Shown: positions 52,633 to 61,284, numbered from the stretch's first letter. The stretch: 64,000 nt of DNA from Roseiarcus sp963794155 (GCA_963794155.1 CAWCCX010000008.1:496001-560000); one strand, 5' to 3'. Numbers and translations: made by a program. The notes: a model not told the origin generated them from the sequence alone.

Positions 52633-53620
52633 ATGGCCGCCGCGCGAATCGAACATCAAGCGTTGGCCGTTCGCTTGGCGCCTTCTTGAGCGCGTCGGCC
52701 TCGGGTTCCTGATCGCGCTCGTGAGCGCGGCCCCATCTCTCGCGGGTGAGCCCGGCGTTCCGGCTTGGCTCGAGGCCCATGTGGGCGAGGGCGAGGGGCA
52801 GATTGCGCCGGTCGTGCTGGAGAGAGCCCGCGCGCTCTATCAGCGGAGGGGGGTTCGCAATCCCTGCTACTTCGCCATGGACGCGACCCGTCCCCATGAC
52901 CTGGGGCGCCGCTTCTATATCATCTGCGAAGCCCAGCGGTCTTTTCGCGCGATCTCCGCCGGCCACGGCGGCGGTCGCGATCTGGACGGGGCCGCCGATT
53001 TCTCCAACGGCCGGCGATGCGTGAAGAATTTCGGCAATGCGATGGACTCCGACCTCACGGCGGGCGGCGACTACGTGACGGCCGAGATCACTGGGTCCTA
53101 CAAGGGCTACTATCGCGCGGCCGGGGGCGACGCGGTATTTGAGCGCGCGTTCCTCAAGTTCGACGGCGAAGGCGAGACCGCGAACGCCCGGGAGCGCGCC
53201 ATTGGCGGACATCCCGCGGTCCTGCTTCGGGGAGTTTGCCGTCGAAAGGATCCGCAAAGCCCGCACGCCGACGCGGATGGCTACGTTGCGTTTGGAAAGC
53301 TGGTCAATTACGAGGCCGGGCGCAGCGACGGCTGCACCAGCTGGTCGCCCTCGGACGCCGAGAGCATCATGGCGATGGTGCAGAACAATCCGACCACGCT
53401 CTACATCTATCCGGAGTTGCGCGACATCGACGCCGTCGCGCGGGCGGTTGAGGCGGGCCAGTCGCCGTCCCGCGCCGGGCTCTATTGGAACGCCGCATGT
53501 CTCAAAGACATCGGCGCTCCGAGGTTCTGGGGCAAGGAAACGCTCGAGCCGATCCTTGCGCGATGGCGCGCGGCGCATCCCGCTCCGCCTCCTGAGCCGG
53601 CGCCGATCTGCAGGGAGTAG
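52598..53620 (+). CDS. Murein L,D-transpeptidase catalytic-domain (YkuD_2-like) protein
   Basis: About 340 residues with a signal segment (L-G-F-L-I-A-L-V-S-A-A-P-S-L-A-G). The late G-R-S-D-G-C-T-S-W carries the likely nucleophile Cys, preceded by N-Y-E-A, as in the YkuD_2 group acting on peptidoglycan cross-links. The only in-frame start near the signal peptide is a GTG at 52598 inside repeat DNA, overlapping the desaturase stop by GTGA, so its native 5' end may be lost. Confidence 0.72.
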   Translation: MTGYGDSLLNPKWPPRESNIKRWPFAWRLLERVGLGFLIALVSAAPSLAGEPGVPAWLEAHVGEGEGQIAPVVLERARALYQRRGVRNPCYFAMDATRPHDLGRRFYIICEAQRSFRAISAGHGGGRDLDGAADFSNGRRCVKNFGNAMDSDLTAGGDYVTAEITGSYKGYYRAAGGDAVFERAFLKFDGEGETANARERAIGGHPAVLLRGVCRRKDPQSPHADADGYVAFGKLVNYEAGRSDGCTSWSPSDAESIMAMVQNNPTTLYIYPELRDIDAVARAVEAGQSPSRAGLYWNAACLKDIGAPRFWGKETLEPILARWRAAHPAPPPEPAPICRE

Positions 53621-53751
53621 CATTCTCCGGCAGGCGGCCCTCAGGTTGCCGATCCCGAAGCCCTCGAGTTGGCCGGAGTGCGTGGAGATCGGGGAGCAAG
53701 CGGCGTAAGGAGATCCCGGCATTCGCCGGGGCAGCGGGTCTGGTTCAGGTT
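53621..53751. other. Degenerate joint before the right nrdJ-end copy
   Basis: No gene. It opens with GCATTCTCCGGCAGG, close to GCATTCTCCTGCAGG at 50431, so a further short repeat is shared between the two ends of the 50.4-53.6 kb segment. The imperfect palindrome CCCGGCATTCGCCGGG lies at 53715. Confidence 0.5.
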
Positions 53752-53787
53752 CGACACGTGCGGAAGCGCGACGGAGTGCAGTTGAGG
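53752..53787. repeat. Right copy of the nrdJ-end direct repeat
   Basis: CGACACGTGCGG and GTGCAGTTGAGG at the same 24-bp offset as at 48128. In one frame it reads D-T-C-G-S-A-T-E-C-S then stop, aligning residue for residue with the nrdJ end D-T-C-G-A-T-T-G-C-S stop. The middle 12 bases differ, so it is a diverged copy. Confidence 0.82.
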
Positions 53788-54522
53788 GGGAAAGCCCTGA
53801 AGCCGTTATGGCCGAGCTTGTCGCTCGCGCTGGCCTCAGCCGCGGCCGGCGCGGCGATGGCGGAAGAGCCGCCATTGCCGCCGCCGCGTCCGGCGGAGGT
53901 CGCGCCGGCGGCGCCGTCGGGACCCGCCCCGCAACCAGCGCCGCAAGCGAGACCGGAAAGAGCGGATTCAAGCTGCTTGTCGACGCTGATCGCGGGCGGC
54001 TCGCGCGCGGAAGCTGCGCCTGCGCCAACGCCGACCGTAGAGGGCTGCGGAATGGCCTCGCCGACGCGCCTCTCCTCGATCATGCTGGCGAATGGCGACG
54101 TCGTCAGCTTGCCCGACCGGCCGATTGTCGAATGCGCGTTCGCGCTAGTGTTCGCCGACTTTGTGCGCCTCATCGTCGCGCCTCTGGGGGAAGCGATGCT
54201 GCGGACCAAGGTCGCCTCGATCGACACCGGCCCCGGATACGAATGCCGGAGCCGCGACCGGATTGCCGGCGCCAAGATCAGCGCCCACAGCAAGGGCTTG
54301 GCGGTGGACTTCGTCGCCGTCGAATTCGCCGACAAGCGCCGCATCGCGGTGGAGCGCCAGGCGACCGCCGACGAAACATCCTATTTCCGCGCGATACGCT
54401 CTGCGGCTTGCGGCTGGTTCACCACCGTTCTCGGGCCGGGCGCCGACGCGTTCCACGCCAACAACATGCATCTCGACGTCGAACAGCACGGCTCGAGCGG
54501 CAGCTATCGCATTTGCGAGTAG
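53758..54522 (+). CDS. Extensin-like C-terminal domain protein
   Basis: A 254-residue exported protein: signal peptide (about 12-36), a Pro/Ala-rich linker (about 37-70), then the extensin-like domain with two Cys pairs, H-S-K-G-L-A-V-D-F and N-N-M-H-L-D-V-E. The His/Asp pattern resembles D,D- or L,D-peptidase (VanY/MepA-like) metal sites, so it may trim peptidoglycan. The available starts (GTG at 53758 or 53776) lie inside the nrdJ-end copy. Confidence 0.83.
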   Translation: MRKRDGVQLRGKALKPLWPSLSLALASAAAGAAMAEEPPLPPPRPAEVAPAAPSGPAPQPAPQARPERADSSCLSTLIAGGSRAEAAPAPTPTVEGCGMASPTRLSSIMLANGDVVSLPDRPIVECAFALVFADFVRLIVAPLGEAMLRTKVASIDTGPGYECRSRDRIAGAKISAHSKGLAVDFVAVEFADKRRIAVERQATADETSYFRAIRSAACGWFTTVLGPGADAFHANNMHLDVEQHGSSGSYRICE

Positions 54523-54524
54523 CT

Positions 54525-54903
54525 CTAAGCGTATTGCGCAATCCCATTGCCGAACGACCAGTTCTCACGTCTGACCTCGACGAGGCTGACGAAGACGTCC
54601 TCGCGGCGCAGGCCGAGCCTGCCCGCAAGACCATCGGCGAGCCCCTTGTAGAGCGCCTTCTTCTGCTCGACGGTCCGACCCTCGTTCCAGGTGATCTGAA
54701 TGATGACGAGGTCCTCGCTGCGGCGGATGCCGAGATAGGTCGGATCGAACACAAGGTTCGGCGGCTCGTGCTCGCTGATCACCTGGAAGTGGTCGTCCTT
54801 CGGCACGCCGACGCTGATCAGCGCTTCATGAATGATCAGGCCGATTTCCTCGCGGTATGTCGTGTCCTTGCCCTTGCGGAGGTCGATTTCGAACAAGCGG
54901 CAT
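54525..54903 (-). pseudogene. Tautomerase-family gene, frameshifted after codon 4
   Basis: GGAGGAG precedes an ATG at 54903 that reads M-P-L-V, including the Pro that becomes the catalytic N terminus in this superfamily. The next codons leave the frame; skipping one C near 54891 gives E-I-D-L-R-K-G-K-D and 120 further open codons ending F-G-N-G-I-A-Q-Y-A. The normal product would be about 125 residues of the Tautomerase_2 group. Without the shift being real, a TTG at 54896 would have to start the protein, without Pro1. Confidence 0.75.
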
Positions 54904-54995
54904 GGTCACTCCTCCCGATGGTTTGAGCCCCGTCCGCTCGCCGGTCGCAAGGCGGCGGACAATGATCTCGACGATGCGACGAGAGGGAAACGCCC

Positions 54996-55166
54996 TCAGC
55001 GGCCGCCGTAGAAGCCGCTGGTTTGAGCGTATTGTATCGGATTATACGGGGTGTAGTTCGGATAGATTTCGGCCAGAGTCCGTTGCGAGGAAGGATTGGG
55101 CGCCTGATTGGCGTTGCAGCCGGCGAGCGCGAATGCCGCCATCGCGAGGATGACCGGGATCCGCAT
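54996..55166 (-). CDS. Small lipoprotein
   Basis: A 56-residue peptide with a lipoprotein signal: basic start M-R-I-P, hydrophobic core and lipobox L-A-G-C at about 14-17. The mature part is about 40 residues, rich in Asn, Pro and Tyr, ending G-F-Y-G-G-R. Small lipoproteins of this kind anchor to the envelope; I do not recognise the family. A longer upstream frame exists but the lipobox fixes the start at 55166. Confidence 0.68.
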   Translation of the reverse strand: MRIPVILAMAAFALAGCNANQAPNPSSQRTLAEIYPNYTPYNPIQYAQTSGFYGGR

Positions 55167-55273
55167 CGCCGCTTTCCAATTCGCTCGAGACGGATCGTTG
55201 TAAAGCCGCGCGGCGCAACCGCGCAAGAATGCGGCCATCGGGCGCTCCGCGCCTGCCGGGCCAAGGGATGGCC

Positions 55274-56776
55274 TCACGCGCCGCTGCGGATCGGCGTGGC
55301 GAGGGGCGCGGGCTCAGGCGTTCCCGCCTCCCGTTTCGGATTGCCGCGAACGAGCGCCGCCGCAGCGCCGAGCGCGGCGAAAGCGGCGAGCATCGCGAGG
55401 ATGTCGCCGACCGCCGAAAGCAGCAGGGCTTCGCTTGCATGCGCGGTGCGCGCCTCCGAACCGGTCGCCGTCGCCAGCCCCCATCCCAGCGCCGTCGAGG
55501 CCGCGGCGACGCCGACGCCTGTCCCAAACACGCGCAGAAGATTAAGGAGCCCGCCGGCGACGCCGGATTTGTCGGCGGGCGCCGCGCCGATCGTCGCGTT
55601 GTTGTTGGGGGCGATATAGAGGCCGAGGCCGACGCCATAGGCGGCCAGCGCCGCCATAACGCCGATGAGGCTCCCCGGCGTTCCGGTGAGCAGCCTCGTC
55701 AACGCCAGCGCCGAGGCGAGGCAGAACCCCATGCCGCCGACCATGACGAGCCGCGGCCGTTTGTCCGACCAACCCCCGCCGAACGGCGCGACTAGACCGA
55801 GGCCGACCGGGATGACGGTGAGCCTCAAGCCGGCCGCAAACGCCGGATCGTGGTAGCCGCGGACGAGCGCAAACGACATGGCGAAGAACATTCCGTAAAG
55901 CATGGCGTAGGACACGACGACGCCGACGCAGCCGGCCGAGAAGGCGGCGGACTGGAAGAGACGAAGGTCGATCAGCGGCGCCGGCGCCCTGCCTTCGCGC
56001 CAGATGAACAGGCCGAGCAGGATTGGCGCTCCCGCGGCGCAGGCAATGAGCGGCGCCGACGCTCCCCAGGCGCGCCATTGCCCAATCGTCATCAGGAGGG
56101 CGACGAGCGCCGGAATCAGCAGCGCCGCGCCGGCGGCGTCAAAGCGGCGGTCCTTGGCGAAGGTCGTGGTCTTCGGCACGATCAGCCAGCCGAGCGCGGC
56201 GCCCAGCACCGCGAATGGGACGGTGACCCAGAAGATCGCGCGCCAGCCCGATGTCGCGAGGAGAACGCCGCCCAGCGTCGGGCCGAGGCTGAGGCCGACC
56301 GCCTGCGCCGCCGCCATGATTCCGAGCGCCTTCCCGCGTCGCTCCGGACCGGCCGCGACGACCAGGATGACGACACTGTTGGCCCCCAGCATCGAGCCGC
56401 CGATCCCCTGCAGCAACCGGAAGGCGACGAGCAGCCACAGGCTCGGCGCGAGGCCGCACAGGGCCGAAGACAGGCCGAACAGGCCAAAGCCCCAAAGATA
56501 GAGCGTCTTGCGCCCAGCGAGTTCGGCCAGCCGCGCAAACGCCGGCAGGACGGCGGCGTAAGCCAGCACATAGGCGACGGCGACCCAACTGACCGCTTCG
56601 AGCGGAGCGTCGAATGCGTCCTCAAGTGACGGCAGGGCGAGTTGCACGATGCTGGCGTCGACCTGGCCGATGAATGCGCCGATGCACACCGTGCCGACCA
56701 CGAACCACGGATAGGACGGGAGGCGCTCGAAGAATCGCGCTGGGGCAGGTTCCGGCAATCCGGGTTGCACAGCCAA
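55274..56776 (-). CDS. MFS drug efflux transporter, DHA2 (EmrB/QacA-like) family
   Basis: A 500-residue protein with about 14 helices. The family motifs D-x-x-I-V-x-x-A-L-P (D-A-S-I-V-Q-L-A-L-P), L-A-E-L-A-G-R-K (motif A) and L-G-P-T-L-G-G (motif C of antiporters) are visible. It probably exports a drug or other hydrophobic compound by proton antiport. No MarR/TetR gene is adjacent. The predicted start is TTG at 56776, with a nearby GTG as the alternative. Confidence 0.9.
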   Translation of the reverse strand: MAVQPGLPEPAPARFFERLPSYPWFVVGTVCIGAFIGQVDASIVQLALPSLEDAFDAPLEAVSWVAVAYVLAYAAVLPAFARLAELAGRKTLYLWGFGLFGLSSALCGLAPSLWLLVAFRLLQGIGGSMLGANSVVILVVAAGPERRGKALGIMAAAQAVGLSLGPTLGGVLLATSGWRAIFWVTVPFAVLGAALGWLIVPKTTTFAKDRRFDAAGAALLIPALVALLMTIGQWRAWGASAPLIACAAGAPILLGLFIWREGRAPAPLIDLRLFQSAAFSAGCVGVVVSYAMLYGMFFAMSFALVRGYHDPAFAAGLRLTVIPVGLGLVAPFGGGWSDKRPRLVMVGGMGFCLASALALTRLLTGTPGSLIGVMAALAAYGVGLGLYIAPNNNATIGAAPADKSGVAGGLLNLLRVFGTGVGVAAASTALGWGLATATGSEARTAHASEALLLSAVGDILAMLAAFAALGAAAALVRGNPKREAGTPEPAPLATPIRSGA

Positions 56777-56889
56777 CTCACGTTCCGCAGGGACGAGGGG
56801 CGTTCATGAGCCGAGGCGCGGGCGCTCCGTTCGGCAACAGTCGGCGAACGGCTGGCGTCGCGCCTGATCGTTTCGGCGCGCGCTCGCCT

Positions 56890-57096
56890 TCAGGCCTGAG
56901 GCGCGTCTTCGAGCGCATCGGCGATCGCCGCATCGATCTGTTCAGGCATCTCCACCACATCGATGCCGATCTGGTCGCCGGGAATCCAAATCCTGGTGCC
57001 TACGCCGTGCGGGACATAGGTGGCGGCGAGCGCCATATTCACGCGAATTGGCTTTTTGCCTTCGGTCAGCGTGCACTTGATCCACTTCGACGTCAT
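56890..57096 (-). CDS. Small conserved-looking protein of unknown function
   Basis: A 68-residue cytosolic protein, M-T-S-K-W-I-K-C-T-L...I-W-I-P-G-D-Q-I-G. AGGAGAG stands before the ATG, and composition matches the host. No motif is recognisable; the short beta-rich layout and acidic end suggest a folded protein. It is flanked by the MFS gene and a peptidoglycan-binding protein gene on the same strand. Confidence 0.55.
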   Translation of the reverse strand: MTSKWIKCTLTEGKKPIRVNMALAATYVPHGVGTRIWIPGDQIGIDVVEMPEQIDAAIADALEDAPQA

Positions 57097-57139
57097 GGCT
57101 CTCCTCGCAAAACAGGCGATACGACGCTGTCCCCGCCGG

Positions 57140-57640
57140 TCACAGTTTATTCAGCAGCCCGCAGGCGTTTTCGAGCGTGAGCTGCTGGGCGGAACCAGGG
57201 GTCATCCAAACGAACCAGGTTGCGTCGTCGACGACCCCGGTCACGGGGACAGCGGCCCAGTTCTGCAAGGCGCGCACGGCGGCCTCGGTCAGCGGGCCGA
57301 ACTGCCCGTCGATCGGGCCAGCATAAGGGGCGAAGCTGACGGCGAGGTCCTTGCCGGCCAGCGCCTGTTGGAGCCAGGCGACGGCGGGGCCGGTCCGTCC
57401 GGCGGCCAGCATCGGCGAAGCTTCGCAATAGGCGGGCAGTTTCGCCCAGGTCGCAGGCCCTACAAGGCCATCGACGGTCAAGCCGTTCGCGGCCTGAAGG
57501 CTTTTGACGCAGGCCTCGAGGCCGGGGTCGAACTGACCGGTTATCGGCCCGAACGGGTTCCACAGCAAAAGCCGGGCGAGCGCGCGCTGCAGACGCCTGA
57601 CGTCGTCCCCGGTCGAACCGGGACCGATGGTGGCTGGCAT
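57140..57640 (-). CDS. Peptidoglycan-binding domain protein (two PG_binding_1 repeats)
   Basis: A 166-residue protein consisting of two helical PG_binding_1 repeats (about 5-70 and 80-150), each with G-x-x-V-x-x-L-Q and D-G-x-x-G-P-x-T signatures. No signal peptide is visible, so it may be exported by another route or act inside. It may serve as a targeting module for a separate enzyme. Confidence 0.83.
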   Translation of the reverse strand: MPATIGPGSTGDDVRRLQRALARLLLWNPFGPITGQFDPGLEACVKSLQAANGLTVDGLVGPATWAKLPAYCEASPMLAAGRTGPAVAWLQQALAGKDLAVSFAPYAGPIDGQFGPLTEAAVRALQNWAAVPVTGVVDDATWFVWMTPGSAQQLTLENACGLLNKL

Positions 57641-57711
57641 CGACTTCCCTCGCTCGCTTCGCGCGTCCCTGTCGCGGGCGCGGCGTCGGCTCGACGCGCC
57701 GCGATCCCGCC

Positions 57712-58146
57712 CTAAATCGCTTTTTCCATCTGTCCGCGGATCTCGCCCGGCTTGTGCTCGGCGGTGTGGATGTTGAAATACATCATGCCGTCGGTCAGGT
57801 CCTTGGCTTGGGCGTCGGTTAGCGTGGCCGAGCCCTTCGTCGGGCTATCGAGCGGGGCCTGCAGCGGCGCCTCGATCGGCGCCGGCTTGCCGACGGGAGC
57901 CGGCCGATGGAAATGGGCGGCGATCGCCGGCCCGGTGAGGCCGGAATAATCGACGGTCCAGTCGAGCTTCTTGGTTTCGGAGTCAAAGTTCGCCGCGACC
58001 GCGCCCGTGCCTTTGGAGTCGGTTGGCGGGGTCTCCGCCGCGCCGGTCAGCGTCGCCGCGTAGTGGATCGTCTCCGCTTTCGGCGCGACGATCGCCGTCA
58101 TATGGGCGGCGGCGAGCAACGTGGCGTCGGCAACGAATGTCCTCAT
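57712..58146 (-). CDS. CHRD domain-containing exported protein
   Basis: A 144-residue protein with a short N-terminal hydrophobic signal and a CHRD domain: L-T-G-A-A-E-T-P-P at the start, A-A-H-F-H-R-P-A mid-domain and Y-F-N-I-H-T-A-E-H-K-P-G-E-I-R-G-Q at the end. The domain is named for chordin; bacterial copies are periplasmic or surface proteins of unknown function, perhaps metal-binding through the His residues. Confidence 0.88.
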   Translation of the reverse strand: MRTFVADATLLAAAHMTAIVAPKAETIHYAATLTGAAETPPTDSKGTGAVAANFDSETKKLDWTVDYSGLTGPAIAAHFHRPAPVGKPAPIEAPLQAPLDSPTKGSATLTDAQAKDLTDGMMYFNIHTAEHKPGEIRGQMEKAI

Positions 58147-58310
58147 GACAGCTCCTTCCGTCGAGATTGGCGCCCCCGTCCCGGTTCGATACGAGGCCGT
58201 CCGCCGGACTGGATCACAAGGCTAACATAACGCGTGGTCCGCGACGAGACGGGTCTGAACCGCGAGCCGCCCTTTGCCGACCCGCCCGCCTTCCAATACC
58301 CTCTCCCGCC

Positions 58311-59162
58311 ATGCAGAGCCCGCCCCGGACAACGCCTCCGCCTGACGCAGACCAGCGTCGCGCCGCAAAGCCCGTCGTCGTCTATGCCATCGACAGGCTG
58401 CCGGCCTTCGACGCCGCGTTCTACGACCGCGCGCGAGCGGGCATGACGAAGATCGGCGAGACGATCGCGCCGCCGCGGGAGGCGCGCGCGTTCGACGTTC
58501 CGGCCGGGCATTTTTTCCGCATCGTCAGCATCGAGGGCCCGCAGGTCGGCGACCTCAACCTCTGGAACGCCGCCGATCTCGCCGAGCGCTTCTTCAGCGG
58601 CAAGACGCGGGCCCTCAATGCGACGCATCTGAGCACGGGCGACCGGCTGTGGAGCGCGCTGCCCTATTTGCGGCCGATGGCGACCATCACTCGTGACACG
58701 CTCGACTGGTACGGCTTCGACGCCGACGGCGCCGGCGTCCACGACGTGATCGGCACCCGCTGCGACCCGTACACGAACCGCCTCCTGACCGGCGGCGACT
58801 ACCACCATTGCTGCCATTCGAACCTGACGCGCGCGCTCGCGGAGCGCATGAACCTTTCGCATCGCGAGGCGGAGCCGCATGTCCACGACGTGCTCAACGT
58901 GTTCATGTGCACCGGCTTTGAGCGCCAGTCCCACCGTTACTTCATGAAGGCGAGCCCGGTGCGGCCGGGAGATTTCATCGAATTCTTCGCCGAGATCGAT
59001 CTTATCGGGGCGCTCTCGGCCTGTCCGGGCGGCGACTGCGGCGAAACCCATTCGAGCGACGCGGCGCGCTGCCATCCGCTGAAGGTCGAGATTTTCCGCC
59101 CGGCTGACGAAGCGCTTCGGGGTTGGCGGCCGTCCGAGGTCAGCGCCTATTCCGGCGAGTGA
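58311..59162 (+). CDS. DUF1989 (urea carboxylase-associated) family protein
   Basis: A 283-residue protein with the DUF1989 core: A-F-x-V-P-A-G-H-F-F-R-I near residue 60, H-L-S-T-G-D-R-L-W, C-C-H-S-N-L and A-C-P-G-G-D-C near the end, with His/Cys residues able to hold zinc. Family members are encoded by urea carboxylase operons, but none lies here. It starts at the ATG at 58311, where domain similarity begins, rather than at an earlier in-frame codon. Confidence 0.85.
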   Translation: MQSPPRTTPPPDADQRRAAKPVVVYAIDRLPAFDAAFYDRARAGMTKIGETIAPPREARAFDVPAGHFFRIVSIEGPQVGDLNLWNAADLAERFFSGKTRALNATHLSTGDRLWSALPYLRPMATITRDTLDWYGFDADGAGVHDVIGTRCDPYTNRLLTGGDYHHCCHSNLTRALAERMNLSHREAEPHVHDVLNVFMCTGFERQSHRYFMKASPVRPGDFIEFFAEIDLIGALSACPGGDCGETHSSDAARCHPLKVEIFRPADEALRGWRPSEVSAYSGE

Positions 59163-59183
59163 AGCATCGCTTCGCGCGGCGGC

Positions 59184-59450
59184 CTATCCGAAGCGCAGCC
59201 GCGATCGTTCGCGCGCCTTCCGGGCCTCGGTTTCCCGATCGCGCGGCGGGGCGGCGCTGTGAAGCGACAAGATCAGCTTGCGCGCCGCCTCGGCGACCTC
59301 GTCCACGGCGCGGTCGAAGGCCGCCTCATTGCCGTGCGACGGCTTGGCGAAGCCGCTCACCTTGCGCACGAACTGGAGCGCGGAGGCCCGGATTTCCGTT
59401 TCGCTCGCAGGCGGTTCGAAATTGAACAGCGGACGGATGTTGCGGCACAT
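59184..59450 (-). CDS. DUF2277 family small protein
   Basis: An 88-residue helical protein opening M-C-R-N-I-R-P-L-F-N-F-E-P-P-A and containing A-L-Q-F-V-R-K-V-S-G-F. This N-terminal run is diagnostic of DUF2277, widespread in bacteria and of unknown function. It lies 22 bp after the SIMPL gene on the same strand. Confidence 0.88.
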   Translation of the reverse strand: MCRNIRPLFNFEPPASETEIRASALQFVRKVSGFAKPSHGNEAAFDRAVDEVAEAARKLILSLHSAAPPRDRETEARKARERSRLRFG

Positions 59451-59472
59451 GGGGAGCCTCCTTCAGCGTCCT

Positions 59473-60200
59473 TCACTGGGTCAGTTCGAACCGCGCGGTG
59501 ACGGCGATCCTAAGCTTGTCCTCGCCCGCCTCGATCGGCGTCGCGGCCCCGCCCGGAGCGTAAGCCCGCGCCGCGAAGGCGACCGGCTGCTGGCCGCCGG
59601 CCTGTTCGGTCAGCGTCATCAGGCGGCCGATCCTGGCGCCCCGGCGTTGGCGTAGATCTCGGCCTTTCGCCGCGCGTCGGCGACGGCGAGGGGACGCGCC
59701 TTATCGAGGAGGGCGCTCGGATCGTTCTGGCCAAAGGCGATGCCGTAGATTGCGTTCGCGCCGGCGGATACGGCCTTGTCGATGAGGGCGCCGAGGCGGG
59801 GAATATCGCGAACGATGACTGTCACATTGTTGCTAGTGCTGTAGCCGGTGATCGCCGGTTCGCGGGCTTGACCGGGCGACTGCTGCGAGAATACCGGCGA
59901 AATCGATATTTCCGAGGTCCGGATGTCGGCCGGCGCGACGCCCTCGGACTTGACGAGCGTAACCAGCGCGCTCGCCGCTCGGGCGTTAGCCGCCATCGCC
60001 TCGCCCGCGTCCTTTCCGGCGCTCGCCACGCCGAGCGTCACCCGGGCGAAGTCGGGAGCAGCGCTGACCGCACCCTCGCCGGTGACCTCAATCCACCGGT
60101 CGCTGCTGACGTCGATCAGACGGGTCTCGAGCGCGAGCGCCGGCGAGACCCCAGCGAGCGCTGACAGGAATGCAATCAGAATCGAACTTGAGCGCATCAT
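59473..60200 (-). pseudogene. SIMPL (DUF541) domain exported protein, frameshifted
   Basis: CAGGAGAGG precedes a double ATG. The first about 185 residues give a signal peptide (A-L-A-L-E) and most of a SIMPL domain (I-E-V-T-G-E-G; R-K-A-E-I-Y-A-N-A). The frame stops soon after 59640, yet one base over it continues as R-I-G-R-L-M-T-L-T-E-Q-A-G-G to A-R-F-E-L-T-Q and TGA at 59473. One missing base thus restores a normal protein of about 241 residues. Family members are periplasmic or outer-membrane proteins of uncertain role. Confidence 0.8.
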
Positions 60201-60261
60201 CCTCTCCTGGCCGGCGCAAGCCATGACACTGCTGGCGCCTGACGCCGATTGCGACCCGGCT

Positions 60262-60750
60262 TCAAGTCTGCGGCGGCGGGAGGGTGCGATAGCGGAAATC
60301 GCAATGGCTCGCGCCGCCCATGATCGTTTGCGTCCGGGTCAGCTTGATGCGCCGATCGTAACCCTCGCAGAAAGCGCCGTCGCGGTCGCAGCTGAGGATG
60401 TCGCCGATCTCGCCAAGGCCCATCGCCCGATAGGTTTCGGCGTAGCGGCAGCGCGTGACATTGAAGTCAAACACCCCCGGCGCGCTGTCGATGACCTCGA
60501 TCGTCAGCGCATCGTCTTTGGTCCATAAGCGCTGGATCGCCTTGAAGCTTTCGAGATCCGCGCCCGGAGCGCGCGAAGCCATCTCGGCGCCGGAATCGAT
60601 CGCCGCGCGGCGAATGGCGCGGCGCAGGATGTCGCGCGCCTTCGCTTCGCCGATCGCCTCGCGCATCTCGTCATAGATCGGAGCGATGATCGCCGCCTCG
60701 ATTCTGCGCCGAGCCAAGATGCCGAGCTCGCCATCCTCACGCTCATCCAT
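60262..60750 (-). CDS. ATC hydrolase-like (L-2-amino-thiazoline-4-carboxylate hydrolase) family protein
   Basis: A 162-residue protein ending with the family block F-N-V-T-R-C-R-Y-A-E, L-S-C-D-R-D-G-A-F and A-S-H-C-D-F-R-Y. These Cys and His residues are conserved in the ATC_hydrolase family, some of which open aminothiazoline rings on the way to cysteine, though most members are untested. I start at the ATG at 60750; a longer frame continues upstream to 60870. Confidence 0.75.
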   Translation of the reverse strand: MDEREDGELGILARRRIEAAIIAPIYDEMREAIGEAKARDILRRAIRRAAIDSGAEMASRAPGADLESFKAIQRLWTKDDALTIEVIDSAPGVFDFNVTRCRYAETYRAMGLGEIGDILSCDRDGAFCEGYDRRIKLTRTQTIMGGASHCDFRYRTLPPPQT

Positions 60751-60885
60751 GGGCGCAAAGCCTGCGCCGGGGGCAGGTCGAGTGTCAAATTCCAGCTCTT
60801 GACCATTGTGACTTGACAGCCGCGTCGGGCAGCGCGGACTCTGGCGCAGCCTCGCCCCAGGCGGCCGCAATGGAGGAATTTGCCC

Positions 60886-61284
60886 GTGTCAATCGTTCGG
60901 ATGGATCATTTCACCATCCTCACCACCAGCACCGCGGAGACGGTCGCCTTCTATCACGACATCCTCGGGTTCACGCCCGGCCCGCGTCCGGCGTTCTCGT
61001 TCCCAGGCGCCTGGCTCTATAACGACGGCAAGGCGGTGCTGCATGTCGTCGAAAAGTCGGTCATTCCGGAGGGCGGCGGGGTGCTTGACCATATCGCCTT
61101 CTTCGGCGCCGACGTTCCGGCCTATCTCGCCAAGCTGAAGGCGCGCGGCGTCAAATACGACCTGCGCCGGTTGCCGCAAGCCGGCCACGCCGCAGGCGTC
61201 TGGCAATTGTTCTTTTTCGATCCAAGCGGCGCGCGGGTCGAGATCGATTTCGCTGCGACGGAGAGCGCCGAGCCGCAAGCCTGA
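60886..61284 (+). CDS. VOC family protein
   Basis: A 132-residue single VOC protein, with R-M-D-H-F-T-I-L-T, L-D-H-I-A-F-F and R-V-E-I-D-F supplying His, His and Glu metal-ligand candidates. It resembles glyoxalase/fosfomycin-resistance-like enzymes. A GTG start at 60886 lies nine bases after GGAGG. It is monocistronic or co-transcribed with kdsA 90 bp on. Confidence 0.83.
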   Translation: MSIVRMDHFTILTTSTAETVAFYHDILGFTPGPRPAFSFPGAWLYNDGKAVLHVVEKSVIPEGGGVLDHIAFFGADVPAYLAKLKARGVKYDLRRLPQAGHAAGVWQLFFFDPSGARVEIDFAATESAEPQA

